Source: an uncultured Lachnospira sp. (GTDB lineage Bacteria > Bacillota > Clostridia > Lachnospirales > Lachnospiraceae). From it: a DNA stretch of 39,701 nucleotides. This document shows positions 1 through 8,379 of the stretch, in pieces. Within the stretch, counting starts at the first letter, position 1, and each line of letters opens with the position of its first letter. The translations under genes and the position numbers were made by a program. The stretch spans positions 1-39,701 of the forward strand of contig CAKRIN010000025.1 in assembly GCA_934343805.1 (NCBI GenBank), read 5' to 3'. The notes below the pieces were generated by a model. That model was not told where the DNA came from. It worked only from the letters and a program-made list of their open reading frames with translations, and did no database searches.

Positions 1-141
1 AAACTTAGTGTTTTCAAGGGCTTGAGAGATATTTGATAATAAAATATAACAATTATTAAATCCCTTGGAATATATGAAATCACAATTCAAGTTTGTAGAA
101 TAAAGAAAATCGGGATTTCATGAAATGTTAAGAGGAAGCTA

Positions 142-471
142 ATGAGAATGATTGTAGATAAAAAGAAATCAATAGCATTAATTATTATTTTGGTTGCAAT
201 TGTTGTTATTATTTTTTGTTGTCGATATTATTTTGCACACAATAAAAGTTATAAAAATGAGGCAATTGAAAAAGGAGATTGTATATATCTTAATGGAGTA
301 AGATATTCTCAAACATCGGAACTAGAAAATTATAAAATATCAAATGTGGTAATTTGTACATCTGACAGTGGGAGAAAATTATATGAGATAGAAGAATATC
401 CTGATTATGAATATATCGCGGGATATTATGCATGGGACGGCGTAATATATAAAAAAGATGAAACAGACTAA
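142..471 (+). CDS. small membrane-anchored protein of unknown function
   Basis: The 109-residue product has a short basic N-terminus (KKK at residues 7-9), one hydrophobic helix at about residues 11-27, and a polar, Tyr/Glu-rich outer part. This looks like an N-in single-pass or signal-anchor protein. AGAGGA lies 5 bases before the ATG at 142; a second ATG at 148 is possible. I recognise no domain. It stands alone ahead of a hairpin terminator at 560-607, inside an accessory-looking region. The coding call rests on the ribosome site and the clean anchor topology. Confidence 0.6.
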   Translation: MRMIVDKKKSIALIIILVAIVVIIFCCRYYFAHNKSYKNEAIEKGDCIYLNGVRYSQTSELENYKISNVVICTSDSGRKLYEIEEYPDYEYIAGYYAWDGVIYKKDETD

Positions 472-481
472 TAACTTCAAG

Positions 482-548
482 TTTATAGATTACATCTTAC
501 AGAATATCCGTAAACCACCCACATACAACCATATATAATAACTTTGAT
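482..548. repeat. 67-bp direct repeat, copy 1
   Basis: This block matches 2965-3031 in the same orientation at about 59 of 67 positions with no gap. The last 25 bases, containing ACAACCATATATAATAACTT, are identical. It lies between the small anchored gene and the DUF5688-like gene, so the two copies bracket about 2.5 kb holding the Fic gene. The conserved TATAAT could be a promoter -10, but I see no convincing -35. Confidence 0.8.
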
Positions 549-559
549 ACAAAGAAACA

Positions 560-607
560 GAGCAAGTACTTGAGTAACAAAACTTAAGTGCTTGCTCTTA
601 TTTTATT
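560..607 (+). terminator. Rho-independent terminator
   Basis: A 15-base arm at 560-574 pairs with 583-597 (two imperfect positions that can be G-U), with a loop of about 8 bases, followed by a T-rich run (TTATTTTATTT). It would end transcripts from the gene at 142-471. It also shows that the in-frame ATG at 592 is not the start of the next gene. Confidence 0.75.
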
Positions 608-621
608 TATCGGAGGGTGCT

Positions 622-1128
622 ATGGATAACAAAATGAATGATGTGATTGATGAAGTGCAGAAAAGACTTGGAGAAGAATATGAGGTGAAAAGAGTTGAAG
701 TTATGAAGAACAATGACACAAAAACGAAAGGAATTCAGGTCAGGAGAAAAGACATGAATGTTGCAAAGATATGTTACTGGACTGGTGAATCAGTTGATGA
801 GATTGTAGCTGTGATTAATAGAAGCCTGTTTCCTAAGTTTGATTGTGAAATCAATCTGGAGAAACTAAAGGACAGGATTGTCTATACTTTGGTAAATGCT
901 GATTCTAATAAGAGCAGACTAAAGACTATACCTTACAGGATGTTGGGAGGTACGGAAAATGATTTGTATACATTTGCAACTAAGAATACTCAGAAACTCT
1001 ATACTCCGAGTATTATGTCACTTACGGATATTGTATCAAAGACAGATAATCAGCCTCAGGAAGATGTACTGTCTGACAATCTGTATTACTATAACGCCGT
1101 AAATGACGCTGTAAGCATTGTAGAATAG
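622..1128 (+). CDS. DUF5688-like protein, internally shortened
   Basis: The 168-residue product starts at the ATG at 622, with GGAGG 5 bases upstream; the earlier in-frame ATG at 592 lies in a terminator. The first 95 residues (KNN..KGIQVRR, then a VYTLVNAD segment) and the later LYTFATKNTQ segment resemble parts of DUF5688, a Lachnospiraceae family of unknown role that is usually around 300 residues. The middle and the C-terminal third seem missing, so this is probably a shortened and perhaps decaying member. The family call is from memory of its pattern, without alignment. Confidence 0.5.
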   Translation: MDNKMNDVIDEVQKRLGEEYEVKRVEVMKNNDTKTKGIQVRRKDMNVAKICYWTGESVDEIVAVINRSLFPKFDCEINLEKLKDRIVYTLVNADSNKSRLKTIPYRMLGGTENDLYTFATKNTQKLYTPSIMSLTDIVSKTDNQPQEDVLSDNLYYYNAVNDAVSIVE

Positions 1129-1137
1129 GAGGCTGGC

Positions 1138-1368
1138 ATGAAATATACATTTAGGAGTGAAAAAGAGCTTTAAGGGGCTATACAGGCTTGTGCAGGCATT
1201 CCACAGAAGGTAATAGATAATGCAAAGTATCACATTGGACTTGTAGAAGAATGCTTTAAAGATGGTGCAAGTGGAAATTTCCATATACTGACGGATGATG
1301 ATGGTATAGACGCTTACTGGAGATTCTTTTACAAATGTAAGACAGAGGAGGTTTGTTATGGAAAGTAA
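1138..1368 (+). pseudogene. small hypothetical gene broken by an in-frame TAA
   Basis: From the ATG at 1138, with AGGAGG upstream, the reading frame runs 11 codons, meets TAA at codon 12, then continues open for 64 more codons (AIQACAG...HIGLVEECFKDG...YWRFFYKC) to the stop at 1366. The second part has normal protein-like composition and no alternative start codon. A single nonsense change in a gene of about 76 codons is the simplest reading. It overlaps the next small gene by 11 bases, as in a tight operon. Function unknown. Confidence 0.55.
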
Positions 1369-1480
1369 GAAAGAACAGTTGATAACAGAAGTTGTCTATC
1401 AGGGAAATCATACATATGTTGAGAAGAATCCTGATGATAATATGGTCAAAAGAAGAATCAGAAAGAAACAGGATGACTAA
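1358..1480 (+). CDS. 40-residue basic protein, unknown
   Basis: The ATG at 1358 has GAGGAGG 6 bases upstream and overlaps the end of the preceding broken gene, a typical coupled arrangement. The product is highly charged, with a Lys/Arg-rich C-terminus (KRRIRKKQDD). I recognise no family. The strong ribosome site and position in the series of small genes support it being real. Confidence 0.45.
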   Translation: MESKKEQLITEVVYQGNHTYVEKNPDDNMVKRRIRKKQDD

Positions 1481-1824
1481 TGAGGAAAGGAAGTGATGAT
1501 ATATGCAGTGGTTTGGTTTAAGATTGTGCGTTGGAATAGCAGTCATTGCAGCAACAGAAATGATTGCAGCATGAGGATCATGTTCTTATGTTTGTGGGCA
1601 GGGTAGGCACTTTTGTGGCACTTGGTGTCAGGGAAAGTGGAATGATTGATAATAGAAGTTTTAACTTGGTTGAGTTTTGTGTTAAAATGGGTAAATAAAA
1701 AATTGTTTTAGTCGTTTTTAAAAAGAATGGATAAAAAATACGTCATGTGCGATAATAGAGTTAGATGTTGATGATCGTACTGAAAGAAATATCGATATTA
1801 TCGCAAAGAATTGGAGGAGTTTAC
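1481..1824 (+). other. gene-poor stretch with micro-ORFs
   Basis: Only very short frames occur. A 23-codon hydrophobic peptide at 1503-1574 (MQWFGLRLCVGIAVIAATEM) is preceded by GGAAAGGAAG, and a 36-codon frame lies at 1588-1698. Both could be tiny membrane peptides or debris; I cannot choose. A 21-base segment at 1675-1695 (ending TTAAAATGGGTAAA) is repeated exactly at 3035-3055. The rest, up to the Fic gene, is AT-rich and unassigned. Confidence 0.35.
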
Positions 1825-2946
1825 ATGGATAGAGATCCGTTCAAAGCGTATATTAAAGAATCTGAGCCGGAAAAACGCGATAAGGGGTATGCTTGGCATA
1901 CTGCAATTGGTTTGCAGGCTGTTGACGGACTTAAAACTTCGCAATATCTGGTTGATACTGCGATTAGAAATATTGAGGGTGATATTTCTATTGATGAAGC
2001 TAGTGAATTATTAAATAGCTATTATGAGGAAAATCCTAAAATAGATAATTATGATAGAACAGAGGAAGCTGATAAAGTAGCACTTAGGATTGCCAGGATT
2101 TTATCAGAAAAGGCATTTAGCTTTACTCCGAATGAATATATCTCTATACACAAGAAATTATTTACTGGCATATATAATCATGCAGGTAGAATTCGTGATT
2201 ATAATATCACAAAGAAGGAATGGGTTCTGGATGGAGCTACTGTACTGTATGGAAGTGCATCAGAACTTAGGGCAACTCTTGAATATGATTTCTCTGAAGA
2301 GAAAAAGTTCAGCTACAAAAATTTGAGCATGGACGAAATTGTTCATCATTTAGCAGTTTTTGTATCAAGGTTATGGCAAATTCATATATTTTGTGAAGGT
2401 AATACCAGAACTACTGCGGTGTTTTTTATTAAGTATTTGCGCACATTAGGCTTTGAAGCTACAAATGATATTTTTGCTGAAAATGCATGGTATTTCAGGA
2501 ATTCTTTGGTAAGAGCAAATTATAATAATCTGAAAAAAGGTGTTCATGAAACTACAGAATATTTAGAGTTGTTTCTTAGAAATTTGCTATTGGATGAAGA
2601 GAATGAGCTTCATAACCGTTCTATGCACATAAGCGGTTTGTTAAAAACGGACATTGAAGATATAAAACTGGACATTGAAGATACAAAAACGGACATTGAA
2701 GATATAAAACTGGACATTGAAAAGCGTTTAGCTAATATTGACGAATCTGTTAAAAATAAAACGGTTATGCATGTAGTTACATTGTTGGAAAAATGTGGTA
2801 GAAATACTATATTCGGACGTTCTATTGTTGAACAGGTCACAGGATTAAAATCTTCTCGTGCATCAGAAATCATAAATCTGATGTTGGAGAATGAAATAAT
2901 AGAGTCTGTTAAAGGTTATGGAAAAGGGAAATATAGATTCAAGTGA
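1825..2946 (+). CDS. Fic-domain protein with coiled coil and C-terminal winged helix
   Basis: Fic proteins transfer AMP or other phosphate-containing groups to target proteins. The Fic core shows the motif as HIFCEGNTRT, with the catalytic His, the Gly-Asn-x-Arg anion site and Ile where Pro is usual. Near residues 45-52 a NIEG segment resembles the inhibitory (S/T)xxxE(G/N) helix, but the Ser/Thr is not at the standard place. After the Fic core come heptad-like D-I-E-D-x-K repeats (about residues 275-300) and a winged-helix-like end (about 315-373). The start at 1825 has GGAGGAG 7 bases upstream. The gene stands alone between 67-bp repeats, so it may be a mobile toxin-like or regulatory cassette. 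Target unknown. Confidence 0.85.
   Translation: MDRDPFKAYIKESEPEKRDKGYAWHTAIGLQAVDGLKTSQYLVDTAIRNIEGDISIDEASELLNSYYEENPKIDNYDRTEEADKVALRIARILSEKAFSFTPNEYISIHKKLFTGIYNHAGRIRDYNITKKEWVLDGATVLYGSASELRATLEYDFSEEKKFSYKNLSMDEIVHHLAVFVSRLWQIHIFCEGNTRTTAVFFIKYLRTLGFEATNDIFAENAWYFRNSLVRANYNNLKKGVHETTEYLELFLRNLLLDEENELHNRSMHISGLLKTDIEDIKLDIEDTKTDIEDIKLDIEKRLANIDESVKNKTVMHVVTLLEKCGRNTIFGRSIVEQVTGLKSSRASEIINLMLENEIIESVKGYGKGKYRFK
2647..2730 (+). repeat. in-frame 21/42-bp tandem repeat in the Fic gene
   Basis: Four 21-bp units start at 2647, 2668, 2689 and 2710. Units 1 and 3 are identical and units 2 and 4 nearly so until the fourth decays, so a 42-bp block has duplicated. Each unit encodes one heptad (T/L-D-I-E-D-I/T-K), lengthening a coiled-coil linker without shifting frame. 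Confidence 0.9.
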
Positions 2947-2964
2947 TTGAGAGATAAATCCTGA

Positions 2965-3031
2965 TTTCTAGACTACATCTTACAGAATACCCGCAAATCC
3001 CCCATCTACAACCATATATAATAACTTTGAT
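2965..3031. repeat. 67-bp direct repeat, copy 2
   Basis: This is the second copy of the 482-548 block, about 20 bases after the Fic stop codon. Differences are scattered substitutions, mostly C/T. It is followed at 3035-3055 by the exact 21-base segment also present at 1675-1695, so the intergenic DNA here is a mosaic of repeats. It may be a recombination scar or a shared upstream region. Confidence 0.8.
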
Positions 3032-3119
3032 GCGTTTTGTGTTAAAATGGGTAAAAAGATAATAATAATGGCGGTCCTACTGCGTAGCATGCGTGAGAAT
3101 AAAAGGAGATGGCAGCATC

Positions 3120-3791
3120 ATGAACAAGGCATACGAGCGCGAAACAGAAATGTGGAATCAGGTATTTAAGGAATGTACACCTGTGGATTTAAGAAATTTA
3201 GATTTACAAGTGGAAACAATGTTTGACGAAGCGTTAAAGCTGTTTGCACAAAAAACAACAAATGTATTAGATTTTGGCTGTGGTACAGGAGATATTTCTT
3301 TTCAATATTTGCAGTATCAGCCTACACATAAAGTTTTAGGAATTGATGCCTCAAAAACGGGCATTGAATTTGCAACTGAAACAGCAAGATTAAGTGATTA
3401 TAAAACGGCAACTTTTCTTGAAGGTACAGACCATACGGTAAAGCAATTAGAAGAAAATTCATTTGATGGAGTGATATTATCAAATGTGTTGGATGTAATG
3501 CCCAAAGATGTGTCAAAGGAGGTAGTTGAAGATTTAGAACGGGTATTGAAGCCTGGTGGATATTGGTTTATTAAAATGAATCCGTATTATTCAAAAGAAG
3601 AACTGGAAAGTTTCGGATATGAGAATATGGGAAATAACATTTATGAAGAGAATCATATTATGAGACTAAGACAGGCTACAACAAATTACTGGAAAGAAAG
3701 ATTTGCGCGTTTTGGCAAGGAAATTATTTATCTGGAATTTGAGTATCCATGGCAGGAGGGAATGAATCGTCTGTTTGTTTATCAGAGTTAA
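3120..3791 (+). CDS. class I SAM-dependent methyltransferase
   Basis: The 223-residue protein carries the SAM-binding loop VLDFGCGTGDISF at about residues 50-62, then GIDASKTGIEFA for the acidic ribose contact, and FDGVILSNVLDVMPKD as motif III/IV. It is therefore a Rossmann-fold methyltransferase of the UbiE/small-molecule kind. The substrate cannot be told from sequence. I chose the ATG at 3120, with AAGGAG 11 bases upstream, over the in-frame ATG at 3093, which has no ribosome site. It stands alone. Confidence 0.85.
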   Translation: MNKAYERETEMWNQVFKECTPVDLRNLDLQVETMFDEALKLFAQKTTNVLDFGCGTGDISFQYLQYQPTHKVLGIDASKTGIEFATETARLSDYKTATFLEGTDHTVKQLEENSFDGVILSNVLDVMPKDVSKEVVEDLERVLKPGGYWFIKMNPYYSKEELESFGYENMGNNIYEENHIMRLRQATTNYWKERFARFGKEIIYLEFEYPWQEGMNRLFVYQS

Positions 3792-3812
3792 AAGAATCTG
3801 GGTGTACCACAT

Positions 3813-3841
3813 TTGCAATAATAGGAAGTTTGCGCTATAAT
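3813..3841 (+). promoter_or_regulatory. sigma-A-type promoter for the EAL gene
   Basis: TTGCAA at 3813-3818 and TATAAT at 3836-3841 are separated by 17 bases. The predicted start is about 3848, some 44 bases before the ATG at 3892. Confidence 0.6.
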
Positions 3842-3891
3842 ACTATATAAACAAGTCGTGAAGTTTAGTGTTGATTTAGGAGATATCGCTT

Positions 3892-6159
3892 ATGAGAGTA
3901 TTTTATGGGCTTATTATTACGGCGGTAATTTTAATGATTGGGGCGTGTGCTTTAAAGGCATATAAAAAAGATGGTACACTGGCAAGAGTTGTGTTTTTAT
4001 ATGAGCTTGGTGCATTCATATGTGGAATAATATTTTTAGTGTATACGTATATTCCAGGGACTACCATTACAGTGTTGTGTAAGGGACTTATTATGGCGAG
4101 CTTTGACTGGCTGCTTGTACTTCTTATGTATTATACCCAGTATTATACAGGTATGTTTAAGGGCATAGTGGGTGTAAAAGTTTTTATGATCGCCTATTCA
4201 CTGTTTGAGACCGTTGCATTTTTGATTAATACATGGACGAGATGGATATTTGATATAACAGATATATCAAATAACCAGATAATTGTTCAGTTTGCAAAAG
4301 GTAATGTTCTGGGCAGGTTACATTATGTATTTGCTTATGGCATTATGTTGCTGCTTATTTTAAGTTATATAGTGATGGTTGTGAGAATATCAAGATTCTA
4401 CAGATTCAGGTATTTTGCTATTCTCATATTATTACTTGCTGCATTTTTGCTTGATATGCTTACTACGTGGTCTGATTCAATATATGACATGTCAATGGTT
4501 GCATTTGGTATCATGTCTATACTTATATATTATCTGACATACAGGTATGTTCCGAATGAGCTTATTGAGAATACATTTTCACTTATAATAAGGGATATGA
4601 ATAGTGGAATCATATGCTTTGATAATGCTGGAAGATGTATATACTGTAATGGTGTTGTTAAAGAAATTTATTCTATTACTGATAATATTAATGAAGTAGA
4701 GCATAATTATGCAGGCTGGCTTCAGACTCAGGCAGAGCATGATAATAAGAAATTCAGGCAGACAATCAGCGTGGGAGATGAGAGGAGAAGCTTTGATATT
4801 TCATATAATCGTGTATATGATGATAAGCGTAATTTTATATGTGATTATTTCATATTTAATGATCGTACGGAAGCTGTTGAGCTTTTAGAATATGAAAAGT
4901 TCAGAGCTACTCATGATAATCTCACGGGACTTCTTAATAAGGAGCAGTTCTATGAGGAAACTGCCAATGTAGTGAGAAACGACAGGGATCACAAATATTG
5001 CCTGGTGTGCAGTAATATTAAAGATTTTAAGCTTGTTAATGAACTTTTTGGAATCGAAAAAGGTGATGAGATTATTAAAATGCAGGCGGAGCTTATTAAG
5101 ACTTCATCTGAAAGCGGCTATATATGTGGAAGAATCCAGAATGACAGATTTGCTGTGTGTATGCCGAAGGATAGTTTTAAGAATGAAATAATGCAGAATA
5201 GTATTGCAAGCATGCAGGACAGATTTAATAATGCATCATTTAAGATAAGAGTTGTAGTTGGTGTTTACGATATTGAAGATGTTGATGAGCCTGTAAGTAA
5301 TATGTGTGATAAAGCATTTATTGCGAGCGAGACTATTAAGAATAATTATGAAACTAATATTGCATACTATGATGATAAGCTGTTAAAGAGAACTCTTGAA
5401 GAAAGAAGAGTTATAGGAGAGTTTGAAGGAGCAATTGAAAGAAAAGAATTTAAAATGTTTCTTCAGCCACAGGTTAATACTCATGGTAAGGCTTATGGAG
5501 CAGAGGCGCTTGTGCGTTGGCAGCATCCGGAGAGAGGGTTGCTGTCACCATTTTTCTTCATTGATATTCTGGAGGCTACAGGTCTTATATATAAGCTTGA
5601 TATGTATATGTGGGAATGTGCTGCAGCTAAATTAAGTGAATGGAAGAAGAAGGGTGATACTGTTCATTATATTTCTGTAAATATATCTACTAAGGATTTT
5701 TATCTTATAGATGTTTATGAGGTTATTACATCAATTGTCAAGAAATATGATATTGAACCTAAGATGTTAAAGCTAGAGATTACCGAAACAGCACTTATGT
5801 CTGATCTTAAGAAGAATATGGAGGTAATTAAGAACCTCAGGGATTATGGATTTAAGATAGAGATTGATGATTTTGGAAGTGGATATTCTTCGCTGAATAT
5901 GTTAAAAGATATAAGTGCAGATGTTCTTAAGATTGATATGGCATTCCTTCGTGCTACAGAGAATGAGATTAAGGGACAGGATATTCTGGAGTCTATCATC
6001 TCTCTTGGTGGAAAGCTTGGAATGGAGGTAATTACTGAAGGAGTAGAGACAGACAAACAGCTTATTATGCTGACGGAGATGGGTTGTCATATATTCCAGG
6101 GATATTATTTCTCAAAGCCTATACCAGTCGAAGAATTTGAAGAAAAATATATGAAATAA
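3892..6159 (+). CDS. membrane GGDEF(degenerate)-EAL c-di-GMP phosphodiesterase
   Basis: The 755-residue protein begins with about seven membrane helices (residues 1-220, like the 7TM module of some sensor kinases), followed by a PAS-like part (about 230-330), a GGDEF domain (about 335-490) and an EAL domain (about 505-755). The GGDEF signature is R-I-Q-N-D-R-F at 414-420, so it cannot be an ordinary cyclase. The EAL domain keeps E538-A-L, the NIS Asn, the ITET Glu, the D659-D660 pair, KID, EGVET and QGYYFSKP, so c-di-GMP hydrolysis is expected. The degenerate GGDEF may bind GTP as a regulator. The next gene starts 15 bases downstream. A PilZ receptor occurs at 36975-37340. Confidence 0.92.
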   Translation: MRVFYGLIITAVILMIGACALKAYKKDGTLARVVFLYELGAFICGIIFLVYTYIPGTTITVLCKGLIMASFDWLLVLLMYYTQYYTGMFKGIVGVKVFMIAYSLFETVAFLINTWTRWIFDITDISNNQIIVQFAKGNVLGRLHYVFAYGIMLLLILSYIVMVVRISRFYRFRYFAILILLLAAFLLDMLTTWSDSIYDMSMVAFGIMSILIYYLTYRYVPNELIENTFSLIIRDMNSGIICFDNAGRCIYCNGVVKEIYSITDNINEVEHNYAGWLQTQAEHDNKKFRQTISVGDERRSFDISYNRVYDDKRNFICDYFIFNDRTEAVELLEYEKFRATHDNLTGLLNKEQFYEETANVVRNDRDHKYCLVCSNIKDFKLVNELFGIEKGDEIIKMQAELIKTSSESGYICGRIQNDRFAVCMPKDSFKNEIMQNSIASMQDRFNNASFKIRVVVGVYDIEDVDEPVSNMCDKAFIASETIKNNYETNIAYYDDKLLKRTLEERRVIGEFEGAIERKEFKMFLQPQVNTHGKAYGAEALVRWQHPERGLLSPFFFIDILEATGLIYKLDMYMWECAAAKLSEWKKKGDTVHYISVNISTKDFYLIDVYEVITSIVKKYDIEPKMLKLEITETALMSDLKKNMEVIKNLRDYGFKIEIDDFGSGYSSLNMLKDISADVLKIDMAFLRATENEIKGQDILESIISLGGKLGMEVITEGVETDKQLIMLTEMGCHIFQGYYFSKPIPVEEFEEKYMK

Positions 6160-6174
6160 TAACGGGAGGAAGTT

Positions 6175-6999
6175 ATGAGCGAGAATTGTTCAGGAAGCTG
6201 CTCAAGCTGCAGTTCAGACTGCGAATCAAGAAAAGGACCACAGATATTAAGAAATGCCAATAATGGCAAGGTTAAGAAGGTTATAGCTGTTGTCAGTGGC
6301 AAGGGTGGTGTTGGTAAATCACTTGTCACATCAATGCTGGCAGTTAAAGCTAATAAGGAAGGAAAGAAAGCGGCAATACTTGATGCAGATATTACGGGAC
6401 CATCTATTCCTAAGTCTTTTGGACTTACAGAAAGGGTAACATGTAATGAAGATGGAACGGTAATGTATCCTGAGACTTCAAAGAATGGTATTAAGGTTAT
6501 GTCACTTAATCTTCTTATGGAAAAGGAGACTGACCCGGTTATATGGAGAGGACCTGTTATTGCGGGAGTTGTTAAGCAGTTCTGGGAAGATGTTGACTGG
6601 GATGAGACAGACTGTATGTTTGTTGACTGTCCACCGGGAACAGGGGATGTTCCTCTTACAGTTTTCCAGTCTATGCCGATAGACGGAATTATTATTGTAA
6701 CTTCACCACAGGATCTAGTTTCAATGATTGTGGAGAAGGCAATTAATATGGCTAAGCTTATGAATATTCCGGTTCTTGGAATCGTAGAGAATATGTCTTA
6801 TTTCAAATGTCCAGACTGCGGTAATATTCATTATATATACGGAAAGAGCAAGATTGATGAAGTGGCAGCAGCTAACGATATCAAGACTGTTGCAAAGCTT
6901 CCAATGGACGCAAAGGTAGCTGAACTTGTCGATTCAGGAAAGGCTGAGGAGCTTGATGTGTCTGCATTAGATGGAATATTTGATGCAATTATGGCTTAA
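6175..6999 (+). CDS. Mrp/NBP35 family P-loop ATPase, Fe-S carrier
   Basis: Members of this family hold and transfer iron-sulfur clusters in the cytoplasm. The 274-residue product has a deviant Walker A loop SGKGGVGKS at about residues 41-49, DADITGPS, and DCPPGTGD. A Cys-rich N-terminus (CSGSCSSCSSDC) and a C-terminal CPDC pair could ligate a cluster. The start at 6175 has GGGAGG 5 bases upstream. It follows the EAL gene closely and may share its transcript, with no obvious functional link. Confidence 0.9.
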   Translation: MSENCSGSCSSCSSDCESRKGPQILRNANNGKVKKVIAVVSGKGGVGKSLVTSMLAVKANKEGKKAAILDADITGPSIPKSFGLTERVTCNEDGTVMYPETSKNGIKVMSLNLLMEKETDPVIWRGPVIAGVVKQFWEDVDWDETDCMFVDCPPGTGDVPLTVFQSMPIDGIIIVTSPQDLVSMIVEKAINMAKLMNIPVLGIVENMSYFKCPDCGNIHYIYGKSKIDEVAAANDIKTVAKLPMDAKVAELVDSGKAEELDVSALDGIFDAIMA

Positions 7000-7011
7000 C
7001 AGAGAAGAATA

Positions 7012-8247
7012 ATGAAAAGATTGATTTTATTTAAAGGCGGAGTAGAAACATTAGAATTCTTTACAGAGCAGTTGGCTTCTGTATGGGAGAAGATGGGCTG
7101 CTCCGTCTTCTGGTATAATTTAATATTACAGCAGGCCAGTTCTTCCGCACTGGTGGAATTTTTTAAGGCTCATAGAGCAGATGAATGGTATATGTTTACA
7201 TTTAACTTTGAAGGAATAGCAGGGGAAGCAGGGCTGTATCGTGATGATGGCTGGAACTTTTGGGACTGGGCAGGTGTTAAGGTTGTAAATGTGGTTGTAG
7301 ACCATCCGCTTTATTACAATAGATATATCTGCAGGCACCCTGAAAAGTATATCCAGCTAGATATTGATGAAATGCATGTCGCATACATGCACAGATTTTT
7401 CCCGGAAGTACACACAGAATATATGCTTACAGCCGGAACAGAGCTTAATTATAACAGATGTATAATGCCTGATAAGAATTATCTGTCAATGAAGGAAAGA
7501 CCAATAGATATTATATTTACAGGTAATTACACTCCGAAAAGAATACTAAGGAAACATCTTGATAATATGGAGCCTGAATATATAGAATTCTATGAGGGAG
7601 TGCTGTCATATCTTATAGACAATCCGTCTGAGACGATTGATGCGGCAGCGGAAAATGCGTTACGATGGGAGTTTCCTGATATTACAGACGGTCAGCTTGT
7701 CGACTGCATGCCTAATATGATGTATGCAGACCTTGCTGTAAGATTTCACTACAGGGAGCTTGCGATAAGGGTACTGGCTGATTCAGGACTTAAGATTCAT
7801 ACTTATGGCGCAGGCTATAACTATATCGAATGTAACCACCATGAGAATATAATTGAGCATGGCGGTGTTGATTCCAAGGTATGCCTTGATATGATTAGTC
7901 AGGCAAAGATTTCTCTTAATGTAATGCCGTGGTTTAAGATGGGCGCACACGACAGAGTGTTTAACACTATGCTTAACGGAGGAGTTGCACTCACTGATAC
8001 TTCGCTGTTTTATGAGAACACATTTGCAGATGGTGAAAATGTGTTGTTCTATTCACTTGAGGATTTAAGAGATTATGAAAAGTCAGGATATGATGAGCGT
8101 ATTGCAGCGAGAATCACGGACAAGGTCAAATGTGCATTGGCTGATACGAAACATTTGCAGGAAATCGCGGACAGCGGGTTTGAATGCTGCAAGGGCAGGC
8201 ATAGCTGGATTGAGAGGGCTGGGGTGATTGAGAGGTATTTTTGTTAA
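7012..8247 (+). CDS. CgeB-like glycosyltransferase
   Basis: The 411-residue protein has the two-domain layout of GT-B enzymes. The N-terminal half includes VVDHPLYYNRY, seen in CgeB-type proteins. The C-terminal half has DIIFTGNYTPKR, a YGAGYNYI turn and SLNVMPWFKMGAHDRVFNTMLNGG, the nucleotide-sugar end of a glycosyltransferase 1-like domain. Donor and acceptor are unknown; the family appears in spore-coat and surface glycosylation. It starts 12 bases after the Mrp stop, with only a weak purine-rich ribosome site. Confidence 0.75.
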   Translation: MKRLILFKGGVETLEFFTEQLASVWEKMGCSVFWYNLILQQASSSALVEFFKAHRADEWYMFTFNFEGIAGEAGLYRDDGWNFWDWAGVKVVNVVVDHPLYYNRYICRHPEKYIQLDIDEMHVAYMHRFFPEVHTEYMLTAGTELNYNRCIMPDKNYLSMKERPIDIIFTGNYTPKRILRKHLDNMEPEYIEFYEGVLSYLIDNPSETIDAAAENALRWEFPDITDGQLVDCMPNMMYADLAVRFHYRELAIRVLADSGLKIHTYGAGYNYIECNHHENIIEHGGVDSKVCLDMISQAKISLNVMPWFKMGAHDRVFNTMLNGGVALTDTSLFYENTFADGENVLFYSLEDLRDYEKSGYDERIAARITDKVKCALADTKHLQEIADSGFECCKGRHSWIERAGVIERYFC

Positions 8248-8379
8248 AGAGAATATAATAAATATAGTGAGGACACTTTTTCTGTACTCCATGCCATAAA
8301 TCGCTAGAAAAAGCAATTCGATTACAGTATTATTATAAATAACAGATACGGACAGGTTATTTAATGATAGGAGTATATG

